49,730 nt of DNA, from contig CALEFD010000031.1 of NCBI GenBank assembly GCA_937876995.1, positions 1 to 49,730 on the forward strand. The letters are read 5' to 3'. The notes below the pieces were generated by a model. It did no database searches and was not told the DNA's origin. It worked only from the letters and a program-made list of their open reading frames with translations. Within the stretch, counting starts at the first letter, position 1, and each line of letters opens with the position of its first letter. Shown piece after piece: positions 32,550 to 41,779 of this stretch. The translations under genes were made by a program, and so were the position numbers. Origin of the DNA: an uncultured Bacteroidales bacterium. Its GTDB lineage: Bacteria; Bacteroidota; Bacteroidia; Bacteroidales; Bacteroidaceae.

Positions 32550-34115
32550 ATGGAAGAGATTTTAAGGAGGAGAACTTTTGCAATAGTGTCGCACCCGGAT
32601 GCCGGTAAAACAACATTGACCGAAAAACTTTTGCTTTTCGGAGGACAGATACAGGTAGCAGGTGCGGTGAAATCAAACAAAATAAAGAAGAGTGCTACAT
32701 CAGACTGGATGGAGATAGAAAAGCAACGTGGTATTTCTGTTACCACCTCTGTTATGGAGTTTGATTACGAAGGATACAAGATTAATATCTTAGATACTCC
32801 GGGTCACCAGGATTTTGCAGAAGATACTTTCCGTACCCTTACTGCTGTAGATAGTGTTATTATAGTGATAGATAGTGCAAAGGGTGTGGAGATACAGACC
32901 AGAAAATTGATGACGGTATGTAGAATGAGAAATACTCCTGTTATAGTCTTTGTGAATAAATTGGATAGAGAGGGTAACGATCCTTTTGATCTGCTTGATG
33001 AATTAGAAGAGGAACTCCAGATAAGTGTACGTCCTTTAAGCTGGCCTATAGAAAAAGGTGCTCGTTTTAAGGGTGTGTATAATATATATGAAGAAAAACT
33101 GGATCTTTATACTCCAAGTAAACAGACTGTTACAGAAAAGGTGGAGGTTGATGTAAATAGTTCCGAACTGGAAAAGCATATAGGAGATCGCGAAGCAGAA
33201 AAGTTGCGTAATGATTTGGAACTTATAGATGGTGTATATGAACCATTTAATCATCAGGCATATCTTGATGGACAGTTAGCTCCGGTATTCTTTGGCTCCG
33301 CATTAAATAATTTTGGTGTAAAAGAGCTTCTTGATTGCTTTGTTAAGATAGCGCCAAGTCCACGTCCAACTCAGGCTGAAGAACGTCTGGTGAAGCCGGA
33401 GGATCAAAAGTTTACAGGATTTATATTTAAGATCACTGCAAATATCGATCCCAATCACCGTTCATCGGTTGCGTTTTGCAAGGTATGTTCAGGCAGATTC
33501 CAACGTAACGAACCATATTATCATGTGAGGTTGGGCAAGAGTTTCCGTTTCTCATCGCCTACACAGTTTATGGCACAGCGTAAAAGCACCATTGAAGAGG
33601 CATATCCGGGCGATATAATCGGTTTGCCCGATACAGGAAACTTTAAGATTGGTGATACGCTTACTCAGGGTGAAAATCTGCATTTCAAAGGATTACCCAG
33701 CTTCTCTCCTGAAATGTTTAAGTATATTGAAAATGCCGATCCTATGCGTGCAAAACAGTTGGCAAAGGGTTTGGAGCAGCTGATGGGCGAAGGTGTGGCT
33801 CAGATGTTTGTTAACCAGTTTAATGGTCGCAAACTGATAGGTACGGTAGGACAACTTCAGTTTGAAGTAATACAGTACAGACTGGAACATGAATATAATG
33901 CATTGTGCAGATGGGAACCGGCCAGCTTGTATAAAGCTTGTTGGATAGAGAGCGACGACGAAGAAGAACTTGCAATGTTCAAGAAACGTAAATATCAGTT
34001 TATGGCAACAGACATAGAGGGTAGAGATGTTTTCCTGGCAGATAGCGGTTATGTGTTGCAGATGGCGCAAATTGATTTTAAACATATAAAGTTCCATTTT
34101 ACAAGCGAATTTTAA
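32550..34115 (+). CDS. prfC: Peptide chain release factor 3
   Basis: RF3 is the translational GTPase that removes RF1/RF2 from the ribosome after peptide release. The 521-residue length is typical. Motifs are the P-loop SHPDAGKTTL (about 14-23), the switch I region WMEIEKQRGISVTTS, the switch II DTPGHQDF with the catalytic His, and NKLDRE for guanine. The later domains contain MGEGVAQMFVN and VGQLQFEV, which are RF3 hallmarks. Unlike the EF-G paralogue at 46200, all GTPase motifs are intact. It follows DUF4924 by 10 bases. Confidence 0.97.
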   Translation: MEEILRRRTFAIVSHPDAGKTTLTEKLLLFGGQIQVAGAVKSNKIKKSATSDWMEIEKQRGISVTTSVMEFDYEGYKINILDTPGHQDFAEDTFRTLTAVDSVIIVIDSAKGVEIQTRKLMTVCRMRNTPVIVFVNKLDREGNDPFDLLDELEEELQISVRPLSWPIEKGARFKGVYNIYEEKLDLYTPSKQTVTEKVEVDVNSSELEKHIGDREAEKLRNDLELIDGVYEPFNHQAYLDGQLAPVFFGSALNNFGVKELLDCFVKIAPSPRPTQAEERLVKPEDQKFTGFIFKITANIDPNHRSSVAFCKVCSGRFQRNEPYYHVRLGKSFRFSSPTQFMAQRKSTIEEAYPGDIIGLPDTGNFKIGDTLTQGENLHFKGLPSFSPEMFKYIENADPMRAKQLAKGLEQLMGEGVAQMFVNQFNGRKLIGTVGQLQFEVIQYRLEHEYNALCRWEPASLYKACWIESDDEEELAMFKKRKYQFMATDIEGRDVFLADSGYVLQMAQIDFKHIKFHFTSEF

Positions 34116-34166
34116 TTAACAGATTAAACAGAAATTTTGTATAAACACACCAATAAAGACACATAT

Positions 34167-34982
34167 ATGAATAAGAGAAAAGTAGTAAAGATTAGAAGAA
34201 TTGCAGACAGAGTAGTCACAATAATCCTATGGATCTATTTGGGACTGTTCTGTTTTGCTGTTTTACATTATGGTAGAAGGATATTCTTTGCAGAAAGATT
34301 CAATATACCAAGTGGATCAATGTATCCCACTTTACAACCCGGAGACAGAGTCTGGGTAAATAAGCTGTTGTTAGGTGGAAGAATCTACAAATCATTTAAT
34401 TTTGAAGATCATGCCCCATTGGAATGTTTCCGTATGCCGGGCCTGCGTAATGTAGAACCCGGTGACATTATTTGTTTTAATTATCCGTTAGGTTATGATG
34501 AATGGACACATATAGAGTTTAAAATCAACTATGTCTATTGTAAACGTGTATTGGGAACTCCCGGAGATACAATAGCTGTTAAAGATGGTATAAATTGGAA
34601 TTCAAATTTTGATGGAATAATAGGTGCCCTGGAAAACCAAATGGCCCTACAGAATACTCCCGATAGTATTTTGTGGCGAGAGAAATTCATGGCAGCAATG
34701 CCGTTTACTAAACAGATATGGACTATGAAAAATTTTGGTCCACTATATGTTCCTCAGGCAGGTAAAACCATATCTCTCGATGATATGCAAAGAGCCATAT
34801 ATGGTCCGGTCATAGAGTATGAAACCGGTAGTTATCCATCGGATGATATGACAACTTATACTTTTAAAAACAATTATTACTTTGCATTGGGCGATAATTC
34901 TCTCGATTCCAACGATAGCAGATATTGGGGCTTTATTCCGGAAGATTTTATTATAGGTATAGTCACTAAAATAGTGAGGTAA
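34167..34982 (+). CDS. lepB: Signal peptidase I
   Basis: LepB cleaves Sec and Tat signal peptides at the outer face of the inner membrane. The 271-residue protein has one membrane helix (about 18-40). It has the catalytic Ser box FNIPSGSMYPTLQPGDRVWV, the Lys box YCKRVLGTPGDTI, and the final box ALGDNSLDSNDSRYWGFIP. A long insert lies between the Lys box and the last box, as in Bacteroidales homologues. The ATG at 34167 is used because upstream codons are only open through a TTG. Confidence 0.95.
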   Translation: MNKRKVVKIRRIADRVVTIILWIYLGLFCFAVLHYGRRIFFAERFNIPSGSMYPTLQPGDRVWVNKLLLGGRIYKSFNFEDHAPLECFRMPGLRNVEPGDIICFNYPLGYDEWTHIEFKINYVYCKRVLGTPGDTIAVKDGINWNSNFDGIIGALENQMALQNTPDSILWREKFMAAMPFTKQIWTMKNFGPLYVPQAGKTISLDDMQRAIYGPVIEYETGSYPSDDMTTYTFKNNYYFALGDNSLDSNDSRYWGFIPEDFIIGIVTKIVR

Positions 34983-34999
34983 ATCAATGGATTTTTTTG

Positions 35000-35007
35000 T
35001 ACTTTTG
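35000..35007 (+). promoter_or_regulatory. -7 promoter element TACTTTTG for the tsaC-clc-fmt unit
   Basis: TACTTTTG matches TAnnTTTG and lies 28 bases before the ATG at 35036. The -33 region is a poly-T tract with no well-placed TTTG. Confidence 0.55.
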
Positions 35008-35035
35008 CAGTTCATTCAAATATTTGCCTATTGTT

Positions 35036-35611
35036 ATGGATGAACAGACAAGAGAAGATATAAAAAAAGCCTGTCAGGTGTTGCGTGAGGGTGGGGTAAT
35101 TCTCTATCCCACAGACACTATTTGGGGGTTAGGTTGTGATGCCTCAAATTCCGATGCGGTACGTCGTATTTTCAGTATCAAACAGCGTGAAGATAGCAAA
35201 TCTATGTTGATGCTTCTGGATTCTGATGCAAAACTGAATTCATACGTTCCTGACATACCTGATATTGCATACGACCTTATAGATATGGCGGAACGTCCTC
35301 TTACCATTGTATATGACAATGTGCGTTATGTGGCACCGGAACTTAAAGCAGAAGATGGTAGTGTAGGTATCAGAATAACCAAAGAGTCCTTCTCTAAAGA
35401 GCTATGCGCTCGTTTTAAGGGTGGCATAGTATCTACATCGGCAAATATTAGTGGTGCTCCTTCGCCATCTTCTTTTAAAGATATATCAAAAGAGATAATA
35501 GATGCTGTAGATTATGTTGTTTCTTTCAGACAAAATGAACAGATTCAATGTAAACCATCTTCAATTATAAAATTGGGCGCAGGTGGATTGGTTAAAATAA
35601 TTCGAGAATAA
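35036..35611 (+). CDS. Sua5/YciO/YrdC-family threonylcarbamoyl-AMP synthase
   Basis: These enzymes make threonylcarbamoyl-AMP from threonine, bicarbonate and ATP for the t6A modification of tRNA. The 191-residue protein has the YrdC fold signature REGGVILYPTDTIWGLGCDA near the start. I-K-Q-R-E-D-S-K-S-M-L-M-L-L, then VGIRITKESF and GGIVSTSANISGAPSPSSF, follow. It is the short TsaC-like form without the extra Sua5 domain. YciO-like members with unproven activity look similar, so TsaC is likely but not certain. It is followed 3 bases later by the ClC channel. Confidence 0.88.
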   Translation: MDEQTREDIKKACQVLREGGVILYPTDTIWGLGCDASNSDAVRRIFSIKQREDSKSMLMLLDSDAKLNSYVPDIPDIAYDLIDMAERPLTIVYDNVRYVAPELKAEDGSVGIRITKESFSKELCARFKGGIVSTSANISGAPSPSSFKDISKEIIDAVDYVVSFRQNEQIQCKPSSIIKLGAGGLVKIIRE

Positions 35612-35614
35612 TAT

Positions 35615-37414
35615 ATGAGAGATAAGGAAACCGAATCATTGCTAAACAGATTTGTAATATGGCGTCAGCAGCATATCAGTGAACGTCAGTTTGTATTGAT
35701 ATTGAGCCTTATTGTAGGTGTTTTAACAGCATTTGCAGCTATCATTCTTAAATCTTTGATAGGCGAATTTCATCATTTACTTACAAATAGTTTTGATGAT
35801 ACCAAGCAGAACTATCTGTTTCTGTTATATCCTGTAATAGGTATATTTTTATCGGGACTCTTTATTCGATACATAGTACGTGATGATATAGGTCATGGTG
35901 TAACCAAAATACTATATGCACTGGCTAAAAAGAATGGCAGAATTAAACCTCACAATATGGGTTCTTCATTAGTGGCAAGTGCTATAACCATTGGTATGGG
36001 TGGATCGGTCGGTGCCGAAGCTCCTATAGTTCTTACAGGTTCTGCCATAGGCTCCAATATAGGACGAATGTTCAAAATGGAGCATAAAACATTGATGCTG
36101 TTAATAGGATGTGGTTCGGCAGGTGCCATTGCCGGAATCTTTAAGGCTCCTATAGCAGGACTGGTGTTTGTGCTGGAAGTGTTGATGCTGGATTTGAGTA
36201 TGGGATCTTTGGTTCCGCTTTTGGTGTCGTCAGTAACTGCCGCTACAATATCGTACATAGTTACCGGTGCCGATGCAATGTTCGATTTTGCTGCCGCACA
36301 TCCGTTTGACCTGTCACGAATTCCGTTTGTATTGGTTTTAGGTGTAGTATGCGGTCTTGTATCACTATATTTTTCGGCTACTATGCACCGCTTTGAAACC
36401 TGGTTTAAGCGCTTTAGTAATCCATATACAAAGTTCTTGATAGGTGCAGTAATTTTAAGTGTACTTATATTCCTTTTTCCATCGCTTTTTGGTGAAGGTT
36501 ACGATACCATCACACTATTGCTTAATAGTGATTCCATGAACGAAGAGTTGGCAAATCAGGTTATGGCCGGTTCTTGGTTCTTTAGTATGAAAAGTTTATT
36601 GCCATTGTACCTCATTCTTGTGGTATTGACAAAGGTCTTTGCATCTACAGCTACAAATGCCGGTGGTGGTTGCGGTGGTATTTTTGCGCCAAGCCTTTTT
36701 CTGGGATGTCTTACCGGTTTTATTTTTGCTTACTATGTTCAGAAATTTGTGCCGGGTGTATCTATATCATTACAGAATTTTGCTCTGTTTGGTATGGCAG
36801 GATTGATGTCGGGAGTAATGCATGCTCCACTTACAGGAGTTTTCCTGATTGCAGAACTCACCGGTGGATATTCTATGTTCCTTCCACTTATGATGGTATC
36901 AATAGTGTCATATCTTACTATTCGTATCTTCCAGCCTCACAGCATCTATTCTATGCGTCTGGCTCAAAAGGGTGAATTGATGACACACCATAAAGATCAG
37001 TCTGTATTGTTGCTTATCAAGATGGAGAATGTAATAGAAAGAGAATTCTTATCTGTCTCTCCCGATATGGATCTTGGTCAATTGGTAAATGTTATAGCAC
37101 GTTCAAAACGTAATATATTCCCGGTGTTAGATGACGATGGCAGATTGATAGGTATCATCAGTCTGGAAAGTATCAGAAATATAATGTTCCGTCAGGAACT
37201 GTATCATCGTTTTGATGTTCAAAGACTGATGGAAAATGCACCTGCCAGACTCTCTGTAACAGACCCTATGGAGGTGGTGATGAAAAAATTTGAAGATACA
37301 GGCGCATGGAATCTTCCAGTAGAAGATGAGGATGGCAAGTATGTGGGCTTTGTGTCTAAATCAAAGATTTTCAATTCATATAGAAACGTATTGTTGGAAC
37401 TGTCAGAAGAATAA
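35615..37414 (+). CDS. ClC-family chloride channel/transporter with CBS domains
   Basis: This 599-residue protein has a ClC membrane domain (about residues 25-440) with many helices, followed by two CBS domains (about 460-595). The gating-glutamate motif appears as G-A-E-A-P in MGGSVGAEAPIVLTGSAIG, which keeps the key Glu but has Ala for the usual second Gly. The second anion-site motif is GGCGGIFAPSLFLG. The canonical G-S-G-I-P is replaced by IGHGVTKI. It could be a chloride/proton exchanger or a fluoride- or nitrate-type relative; the ion is not certain. It sits between the tsaC-like gene and fmt with gaps of 2-3 bases. Confidence 0.92.
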   Translation: MRDKETESLLNRFVIWRQQHISERQFVLILSLIVGVLTAFAAIILKSLIGEFHHLLTNSFDDTKQNYLFLLYPVIGIFLSGLFIRYIVRDDIGHGVTKILYALAKKNGRIKPHNMGSSLVASAITIGMGGSVGAEAPIVLTGSAIGSNIGRMFKMEHKTLMLLIGCGSAGAIAGIFKAPIAGLVFVLEVLMLDLSMGSLVPLLVSSVTAATISYIVTGADAMFDFAAAHPFDLSRIPFVLVLGVVCGLVSLYFSATMHRFETWFKRFSNPYTKFLIGAVILSVLIFLFPSLFGEGYDTITLLLNSDSMNEELANQVMAGSWFFSMKSLLPLYLILVVLTKVFASTATNAGGGCGGIFAPSLFLGCLTGFIFAYYVQKFVPGVSISLQNFALFGMAGLMSGVMHAPLTGVFLIAELTGGYSMFLPLMMVSIVSYLTIRIFQPHSIYSMRLAQKGELMTHHKDQSVLLLIKMENVIEREFLSVSPDMDLGQLVNVIARSKRNIFPVLDDDGRLIGIISLESIRNIMFRQELYHRFDVQRLMENAPARLSVTDPMEVVMKKFEDTGAWNLPVEDEDGKYVGFVSKSKIFNSYRNVLLELSEE

Positions 37415-37416
37415 AT

Positions 37417-38406
37417 ATGAAGAAAGAGGATTTGAGAATAGTATTTATGGGAACTCCGGAGTTTGCTGAAACAGCACTTCGCAAGGTTGTTGAATCCGGA
37501 TTTAATGTAGTAGGCGTGGTTACAATGCCCGATAAACCTATGGGACGTCATGGTAGTGTATTACAATCAAGCCCTGTAAAGAAATATGCTCAATCTGTTA
37601 ATATCCCCGTTTTGCAACCTGAAAAATTGAAATCGCCGAATTTTCTTCAGGAATTGGCAGATCTGAAAGCAGATATTCAGATAGTAGTTGCATTTAGAAT
37701 GTTGCCGGAACAGGTTTGGAATATGCCGCCTATGGGTACGTTTAATCTGCATGCTTCTCTATTGCCACAATACCGTGGTGCAGCTCCTATAAATTGGGCA
37801 GTGATAAATGGAGAAAAAGAGACAGGTGTAACTACATTCTTCTTGAAACATGAAATAGATACAGGCGATATTATTCGTCAGGAAAAGATTGCGATAGCCG
37901 ATTCTGATAATGTAGAGATAGTACACGATAAGTTGATGTATCTGGGTGCCGATCTGATAGTAGAGACATTGAATGATATTGTTGCAGGTAATGTAACAAG
38001 AAAGGCTCAGCTTGATTTCTATGTGGATGAATCGGAACTGAAACCGGCTCCAAAGATATTCAAAGAGACGTGCAGGATAGATTGGAATAGAAGTTCAAAA
38101 CAGGTGTATGATTTTATAAGAGGATTATCTCCATATCCCGCAGCCTGGACAGAAGTTTTTATGCCCGATGGTACAAAGTGTGATTTAAAGATTTTTGGAG
38201 CAGAAATAGTGGAAAATAACGTTCCTGCTTCAACCCCGGGAACAATAGATACCGATTGTAAGAGCTATATTGAAATTAGTACTGCAGATGGAGCTTTGCG
38301 TATAACAGATTTGCAGGCATCCGGAAGAAAACGTATGCAGACCAAATCATTCTTATGTGGCAATGATATCTCTTCCTGCTTCTGTGATTCTATTGTGCAG
38401 GAGTGA
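37417..38406 (+). CDS. fmt: Methionyl-tRNA formyltransferase
   Basis: Fmt adds a formyl group from 10-formyl-tetrahydrofolate to initiator Met-tRNA. The 329-residue protein starts with IVFMGTPEFAETALRKVVES. It contains the catalytic region FNLHASLLPQYRGAAPINWA (with the family N-x-H and the R-G-A-A-P-I motif) and HEIDTGDIIRQEKI. The C-terminal tRNA-binding domain contains GLSPYPAAWTE and ITDLQASGRKRMQTKSFL. It begins 2 bases after the ClC stop. Confidence 0.97.
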   Translation: MKKEDLRIVFMGTPEFAETALRKVVESGFNVVGVVTMPDKPMGRHGSVLQSSPVKKYAQSVNIPVLQPEKLKSPNFLQELADLKADIQIVVAFRMLPEQVWNMPPMGTFNLHASLLPQYRGAAPINWAVINGEKETGVTTFFLKHEIDTGDIIRQEKIAIADSDNVEIVHDKLMYLGADLIVETLNDIVAGNVTRKAQLDFYVDESELKPAPKIFKETCRIDWNRSSKQVYDFIRGLSPYPAAWTEVFMPDGTKCDLKIFGAEIVENNVPASTPGTIDTDCKSYIEISTADGALRITDLQASGRKRMQTKSFLCGNDISSCFCDSIVQE

Positions 38407-38477
38407 AAAAAGTACTGAATAACGCATTTTATGTGTTAAAATTATGCTGAAATTTGTTTTTTAAGATTTTTTCACTT

Positions 38478-38485
38478 TATCTTTG
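38478..38485 (+). promoter_or_regulatory. -7 promoter element TATCTTTG for the ECF sigma factor gene
   Basis: TATCTTTG is a perfect -7 element. A TTTG at 38453-38456 lies 21 bases upstream of it. This predicts a leader of about 95 bases, which contains a small ACCC-N5-AGGGT-type hairpin and ends in AGAGG just before the ATG. Confidence 0.65.
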
Positions 38486-38589
38486 CAATCGCAACCCACT
38501 GAAGGGTGCACTTCAACATTAGTATTAACTTAAAAAGAATTGCCTATAGACTGAACCTTACTCGAATTAACTAAAACGAAGAAGAGGTA

Positions 38590-39183
38590 ATGGAAAATTT
38601 GAATCAAATGTCCGACGATGTATTGGTTGGACTATATTCAAACGGTAACAGTAAGGCGTTCGATATCCTGTTAGACAGATATAAGGATAAGTTATTTGCG
38701 TATATTCGTTTCATTATACGCAATAGAGAATTAGCAGAAGACATATTCCAAGAGACATTTGTAAAGGCAATAGTTACTTTACAAAAGGGTTCTTATTCAA
38801 GTTCCGGAAAATTTGGTGCTTGGCTTACACGTATTGCTCATAATCTAATGATAGACTATTTCCGTCAGGAGAGAAATGAAAACAGCATATCAAATGACGA
38901 AACAGACTATGATCTATTCAACGATACTCGTTTCTCCGATCTAACAGTAGAAGATCAGATGGTTAACGAACAGACATTGATAGATGTACGTCGTCTTGTA
39001 AATGAACTACCCGACAATCAGAGAGAAGTGGTCTTTATGCGCTATTATCAGGATCTTAGTTTTAAAGAGATTGCCGATATTACAGGTGTCTCCATAAATA
39101 CGGCATTGGGCAGAATGCGTTATGCTCTTATCAATATAAGAAGATTGGCCGAAGAAAAAGATATCAAACTGGTTCTGGTGTAA
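38590..39183 (+). CDS. ECF-type RNA polymerase sigma factor
   Basis: This 197-residue protein has sigma region 2 at about residues 22-92 (AFDILLDRYKDKLFAYIRFI, then AEDIFQETFVKAI and GAWLTRIAHNLMIDYFRQ). Region 4 lies at about 135-185 (LPDNQREVVFMRYYQDLSFK, EIADITGVSINTALGRMRYA). There is no region 1 or 3, so it is an ECF factor. It has its own promoter and a good AGAGG ribosome-binding site 4 bases before the ATG, unusual in this window. No transmembrane anti-sigma factor follows; a 59-residue soluble protein does. The target regulon is unknown. Confidence 0.94.
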   Translation: MENLNQMSDDVLVGLYSNGNSKAFDILLDRYKDKLFAYIRFIIRNRELAEDIFQETFVKAIVTLQKGSYSSSGKFGAWLTRIAHNLMIDYFRQERNENSISNDETDYDLFNDTRFSDLTVEDQMVNEQTLIDVRRLVNELPDNQREVVFMRYYQDLSFKEIADITGVSINTALGRMRYALINIRRLAEEKDIKLVLV

Positions 39184-39265
39184 AAACAAAACTTTTTTTT
39201 CAGTTTTTATATACTAATAGCAATTTGTTTGCGTTAAATAGATACAAACGTAAAACAATTTGCCT

Positions 39266-39445
39266 ATGGACGAAACTTCTACCTCTTCTATCGCCTCAAC
39301 TGAAAAAATGTTGCGTGCAGCATTGAAAAATGAACGATATGGCTCTCCATCTGATAAAACTATCGATTTTATTCGTAGTTTTGCATCAGGTTTTCATTTT
39401 ATCGATGGTTTGCCGGAAAAAATGGCAACATATTCTTTGAATTAG
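39266..39445 (+). CDS. Small hypothetical protein downstream of the sigma factor
   Basis: This 59-residue ORF starts MDETSTSSIASTEKMLRAAL and is predicted mostly helical, soluble and without cysteines. Codon usage resembles its neighbours, and it lies 82 bases after the sigma factor and 39 bases before rpe on the same strand. I do not recognise it. The position suggests a small cytoplasmic modulator of the sigma factor or an unrelated conserved peptide. It lacks the histidine-cysteine zinc motif of ZAS anti-sigma factors. A TTG start at 39260 is also open. Confidence 0.6.
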   Translation: MDETSTSSIASTEKMLRAALKNERYGSPSDKTIDFIRSFASGFHFIDGLPEKMATYSLN

Positions 39446-39484
39446 AAAGCCGATTACTTAGTTGAACAAATAAATAAGTTTGAA

Positions 39485-40135
39485 ATGAGTGTATTGGTTG
39501 CTCCATCTCTGTTGTCTGCAGATTTTGGAGATTTGCGTAAGGATCTTGAAATGATAAACAGTAGTGATGCTGATTGGCTTCACTTGGATATTATGGACGG
39601 TGTGTTTGTTCCCAACATATCGTTCGGATTTCCTGTTCTGGAATATGTGGCAAAATATTGTACCAAACCATTGGATGTACATCTTATGATTGTGCAACCG
39701 GAGAAATTTTTGGATAGATTTCAAAAATTAGGTGCAATGTCTGTCAATGTTCATTACGAAACCTGTACCCATTTGAACAGAGTAATACAAGAGATTAAGA
39801 ATCTTGGTATGAAGGCTGCTGTAACTCTTAATCCCTCAACTCCGGTTTCCGTATTGGAAGAGATTATCGAAGATGTCGATATGGTGCTTCTGATGACTGT
39901 AAATCCCGGTTTTGGAGGTCAGAAATTTATTAAGAGTTCATTGGCCAAAATAGGTCGTTTAAAAAAGATGATTCTCGAACACAATTCAAAAGCACTTATT
40001 CAGGTAGATGGTGGTGTGAATTTTGAAACCGCTCCATTGTTGGTAGAAGCCGGAGTGGATGTTCTTGTTTCGGGAAATACAGTTTTTAAAGCAGATAATC
40101 CATTGGAAACAATCAAAAAACTAAAACAGTTATAA
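39485..40135 (+). CDS. rpe: Ribulose-phosphate 3-epimerase
   Basis: Rpe interconverts ribulose-5-phosphate and xylulose-5-phosphate in the pentose phosphate pathway. The 216-residue TIM barrel shows VAPSLLSADFGDL, the metal and active-site segment WLHLDIMDGVFVPNISFG, the LDVHLMIVQPEKF strand, MTVNPGFGGQKF, and the phosphate-binding IQVDGGVNFETAPLLVEAG followed by SGNTVF. With tkt and rpiB earlier in the window, all core non-oxidative pentose interconversions except transaldolase are encoded here. Confidence 0.97.
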   Translation: MSVLVAPSLLSADFGDLRKDLEMINSSDADWLHLDIMDGVFVPNISFGFPVLEYVAKYCTKPLDVHLMIVQPEKFLDRFQKLGAMSVNVHYETCTHLNRVIQEIKNLGMKAAVTLNPSTPVSVLEEIIEDVDMVLLMTVNPGFGGQKFIKSSLAKIGRLKKMILEHNSKALIQVDGGVNFETAPLLVEAGVDVLVSGNTVFKADNPLETIKKLKQL

Positions 40136-40142
40136 TTAAAAT

Positions 40143-41711
40143 TTGAAATATTCCGATTATCCATCTCTCCGTTTACTGATACCATTTATAGGAGGGATAC
40201 TTGTTTATAATACCATTGGAGATACGCCTGTTTCACTGCAACAGCTTTTTCTTCTCCTTACATTGTTGTGCTTTGCAACAATGCTATTCTTGTTTTGTGG
40301 TAAACAATTGGCTAAAATCTATGGTTTGCTGTTATCTGTAACTCTCTTTGTATCTGCTTACACTTTGTCTCAATATCAATTGGAAAAAGTGTATGTAGAG
40401 TGGCATACTGATAGACGAATTTATTCGGGGATGTTAAAGGATTATCCCATTGAAAAAGCAAAAAGCTATAGATTGGATTTGGAGCTTATTGATACACTTT
40501 ATGGAGGTGTTGATGTAATTCTTTATGTACCCAAAGATTCTCTTTCAAAAAATCTGGTTCCGGGAAGTATTATCTCATTTAATGGGCAGATAAAACCTCC
40601 ATCAAATGAATCTATAGATGGAGATTTTGATTATGCCACATATCTTTATAGGAATGGTGTATCCGGTACATTATGGGTAAATAAATCCAGTTGGCAACTT
40701 CTGCCCGATAGTTGTGCTCTGGCTCCACTCTCTGTTCTCTCTGTCAAATGTAGAAAAATGCTTCTTGACAAATATCGTGAATGGGGATTGCAGGAAGATG
40801 TATATGCAGTGGTGGCTGCGGTAACAGTGGGCTATAAGAATGAACTGACAGATGAATTGCGCACTATATATTCAACTTCGGGCGCAAGCCATGTTCTGGC
40901 AGTTTCGGGATTGCATGTGGGTATATTGTTTGCCATATTATCATTCTTATTTCCTCTCTTTATGAATAGAATGTGCCTGAGGTGGATAAAAGAGATTATT
41001 GTAATAGCGGTGCTGTGGTGTTATGCCTTTATGATTGGCTTACCATATTCAATTACTCGTTCCTTGATTATGTTTACAACTCTTGCTGTATGTAGAAGTA
41101 TAGGCAGGGAAAATTCTTCGCTCAATGCATTGGCTTTTGCAGCGCTGGCAATACTTGCAGCCAATACAAATGCATTGTTCGATATAGGTTTCCAACTCTC
41201 TTTCTTAGCTGTTCTTGCTATCTTGTTATGGGAACCTCAGATAAGAAGAATATATACTCCCACTAATAGAGTTACAGAATATTTATGGGGTATAACCACC
41301 GTGTCGCTATCGGCTCAATTGGGTACAGCACCTCTGGTAATGTTGAATTTTGCAAACTATTCAACATACTTTCTTCTCACAAATTTTATTGTTATTCCAC
41401 TTATGTTTGTAATAGTGTTTGTAGCTGTCTTAATGCTGATATTCTCTTTTGTTCCAATAATACGATCACTATTTGTGTGGATTCTTATAGAATTGGTAAC
41501 TATTACAAATAGAGCATTGTCGCTAATAGTTGACCTGCCATACTCTTCATTGTCTGTTGAAAATGTTACAGCTATGTTGGTTTGTTGTTTATATTTATCA
41601 ATGCTGTTTGTGTATCTCTACCTGATACGAAAAAACAGTTCATATCTTATATACTTACTTTCCCTTTGGGCAATATGGAGTCTGGGGGAATTATATATTA
41701 AGTTAGGATAG
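40143..41711 (+). CDS. ComEC/Rec2-type competence membrane protein, without nuclease domain
   Basis: ComEC forms the inner-membrane channel for DNA uptake. The 522-residue protein has an N-terminal DUF4131/OB-like part (about 30-190) and the Competence domain (about 220-490). The latter carries the hallmark STSGASHVLAVSGLHVGILF and many helices. There is no C-terminal metallo-beta-lactamase domain, as in many Bacteroidetes homologues. The open frame starts with TTG at 40143, 7 bases after the rpe stop. The resulting N-terminus KYSDYPSLRLLIPFIGGIL resembles family starts, and the next Met would remove the first helices. No other competence genes are present here. Confidence 0.88.
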   Translation: MKYSDYPSLRLLIPFIGGILVYNTIGDTPVSLQQLFLLLTLLCFATMLFLFCGKQLAKIYGLLLSVTLFVSAYTLSQYQLEKVYVEWHTDRRIYSGMLKDYPIEKAKSYRLDLELIDTLYGGVDVILYVPKDSLSKNLVPGSIISFNGQIKPPSNESIDGDFDYATYLYRNGVSGTLWVNKSSWQLLPDSCALAPLSVLSVKCRKMLLDKYREWGLQEDVYAVVAAVTVGYKNELTDELRTIYSTSGASHVLAVSGLHVGILFAILSFLFPLFMNRMCLRWIKEIIVIAVLWCYAFMIGLPYSITRSLIMFTTLAVCRSIGRENSSLNALAFAALAILAANTNALFDIGFQLSFLAVLAILLWEPQIRRIYTPTNRVTEYLWGITTVSLSAQLGTAPLVMLNFANYSTYFLLTNFIVIPLMFVIVFVAVLMLIFSFVPIIRSLFVWILIELVTITNRALSLIVDLPYSSLSVENVTAMLVCCLYLSMLFVYLYLIRKNSSYLIYLLSLWAIWSLGELYIKLG

Positions 41712-41719
41712 TATATCTC

Positions 41720-41750
41720 TTTGCTTTTTGAATGATAATAACTAACTTCG
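41720..41750 (+). promoter_or_regulatory. Promoter TTTG-N19-TAACTTCG for the DHH gene
   Basis: TTTG (41720-41723) is followed by exactly 19 bases and TAACTTCG (41743-41750), one base off the TAnnTTTG consensus. It lies 29 bases before the ATG at 41780 and within an open frame that extends upstream, so it supports that start. Confidence 0.6.
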
Positions 41751-41779
41751 CTCCCTATAAACCATTAATTAAATGTGGT

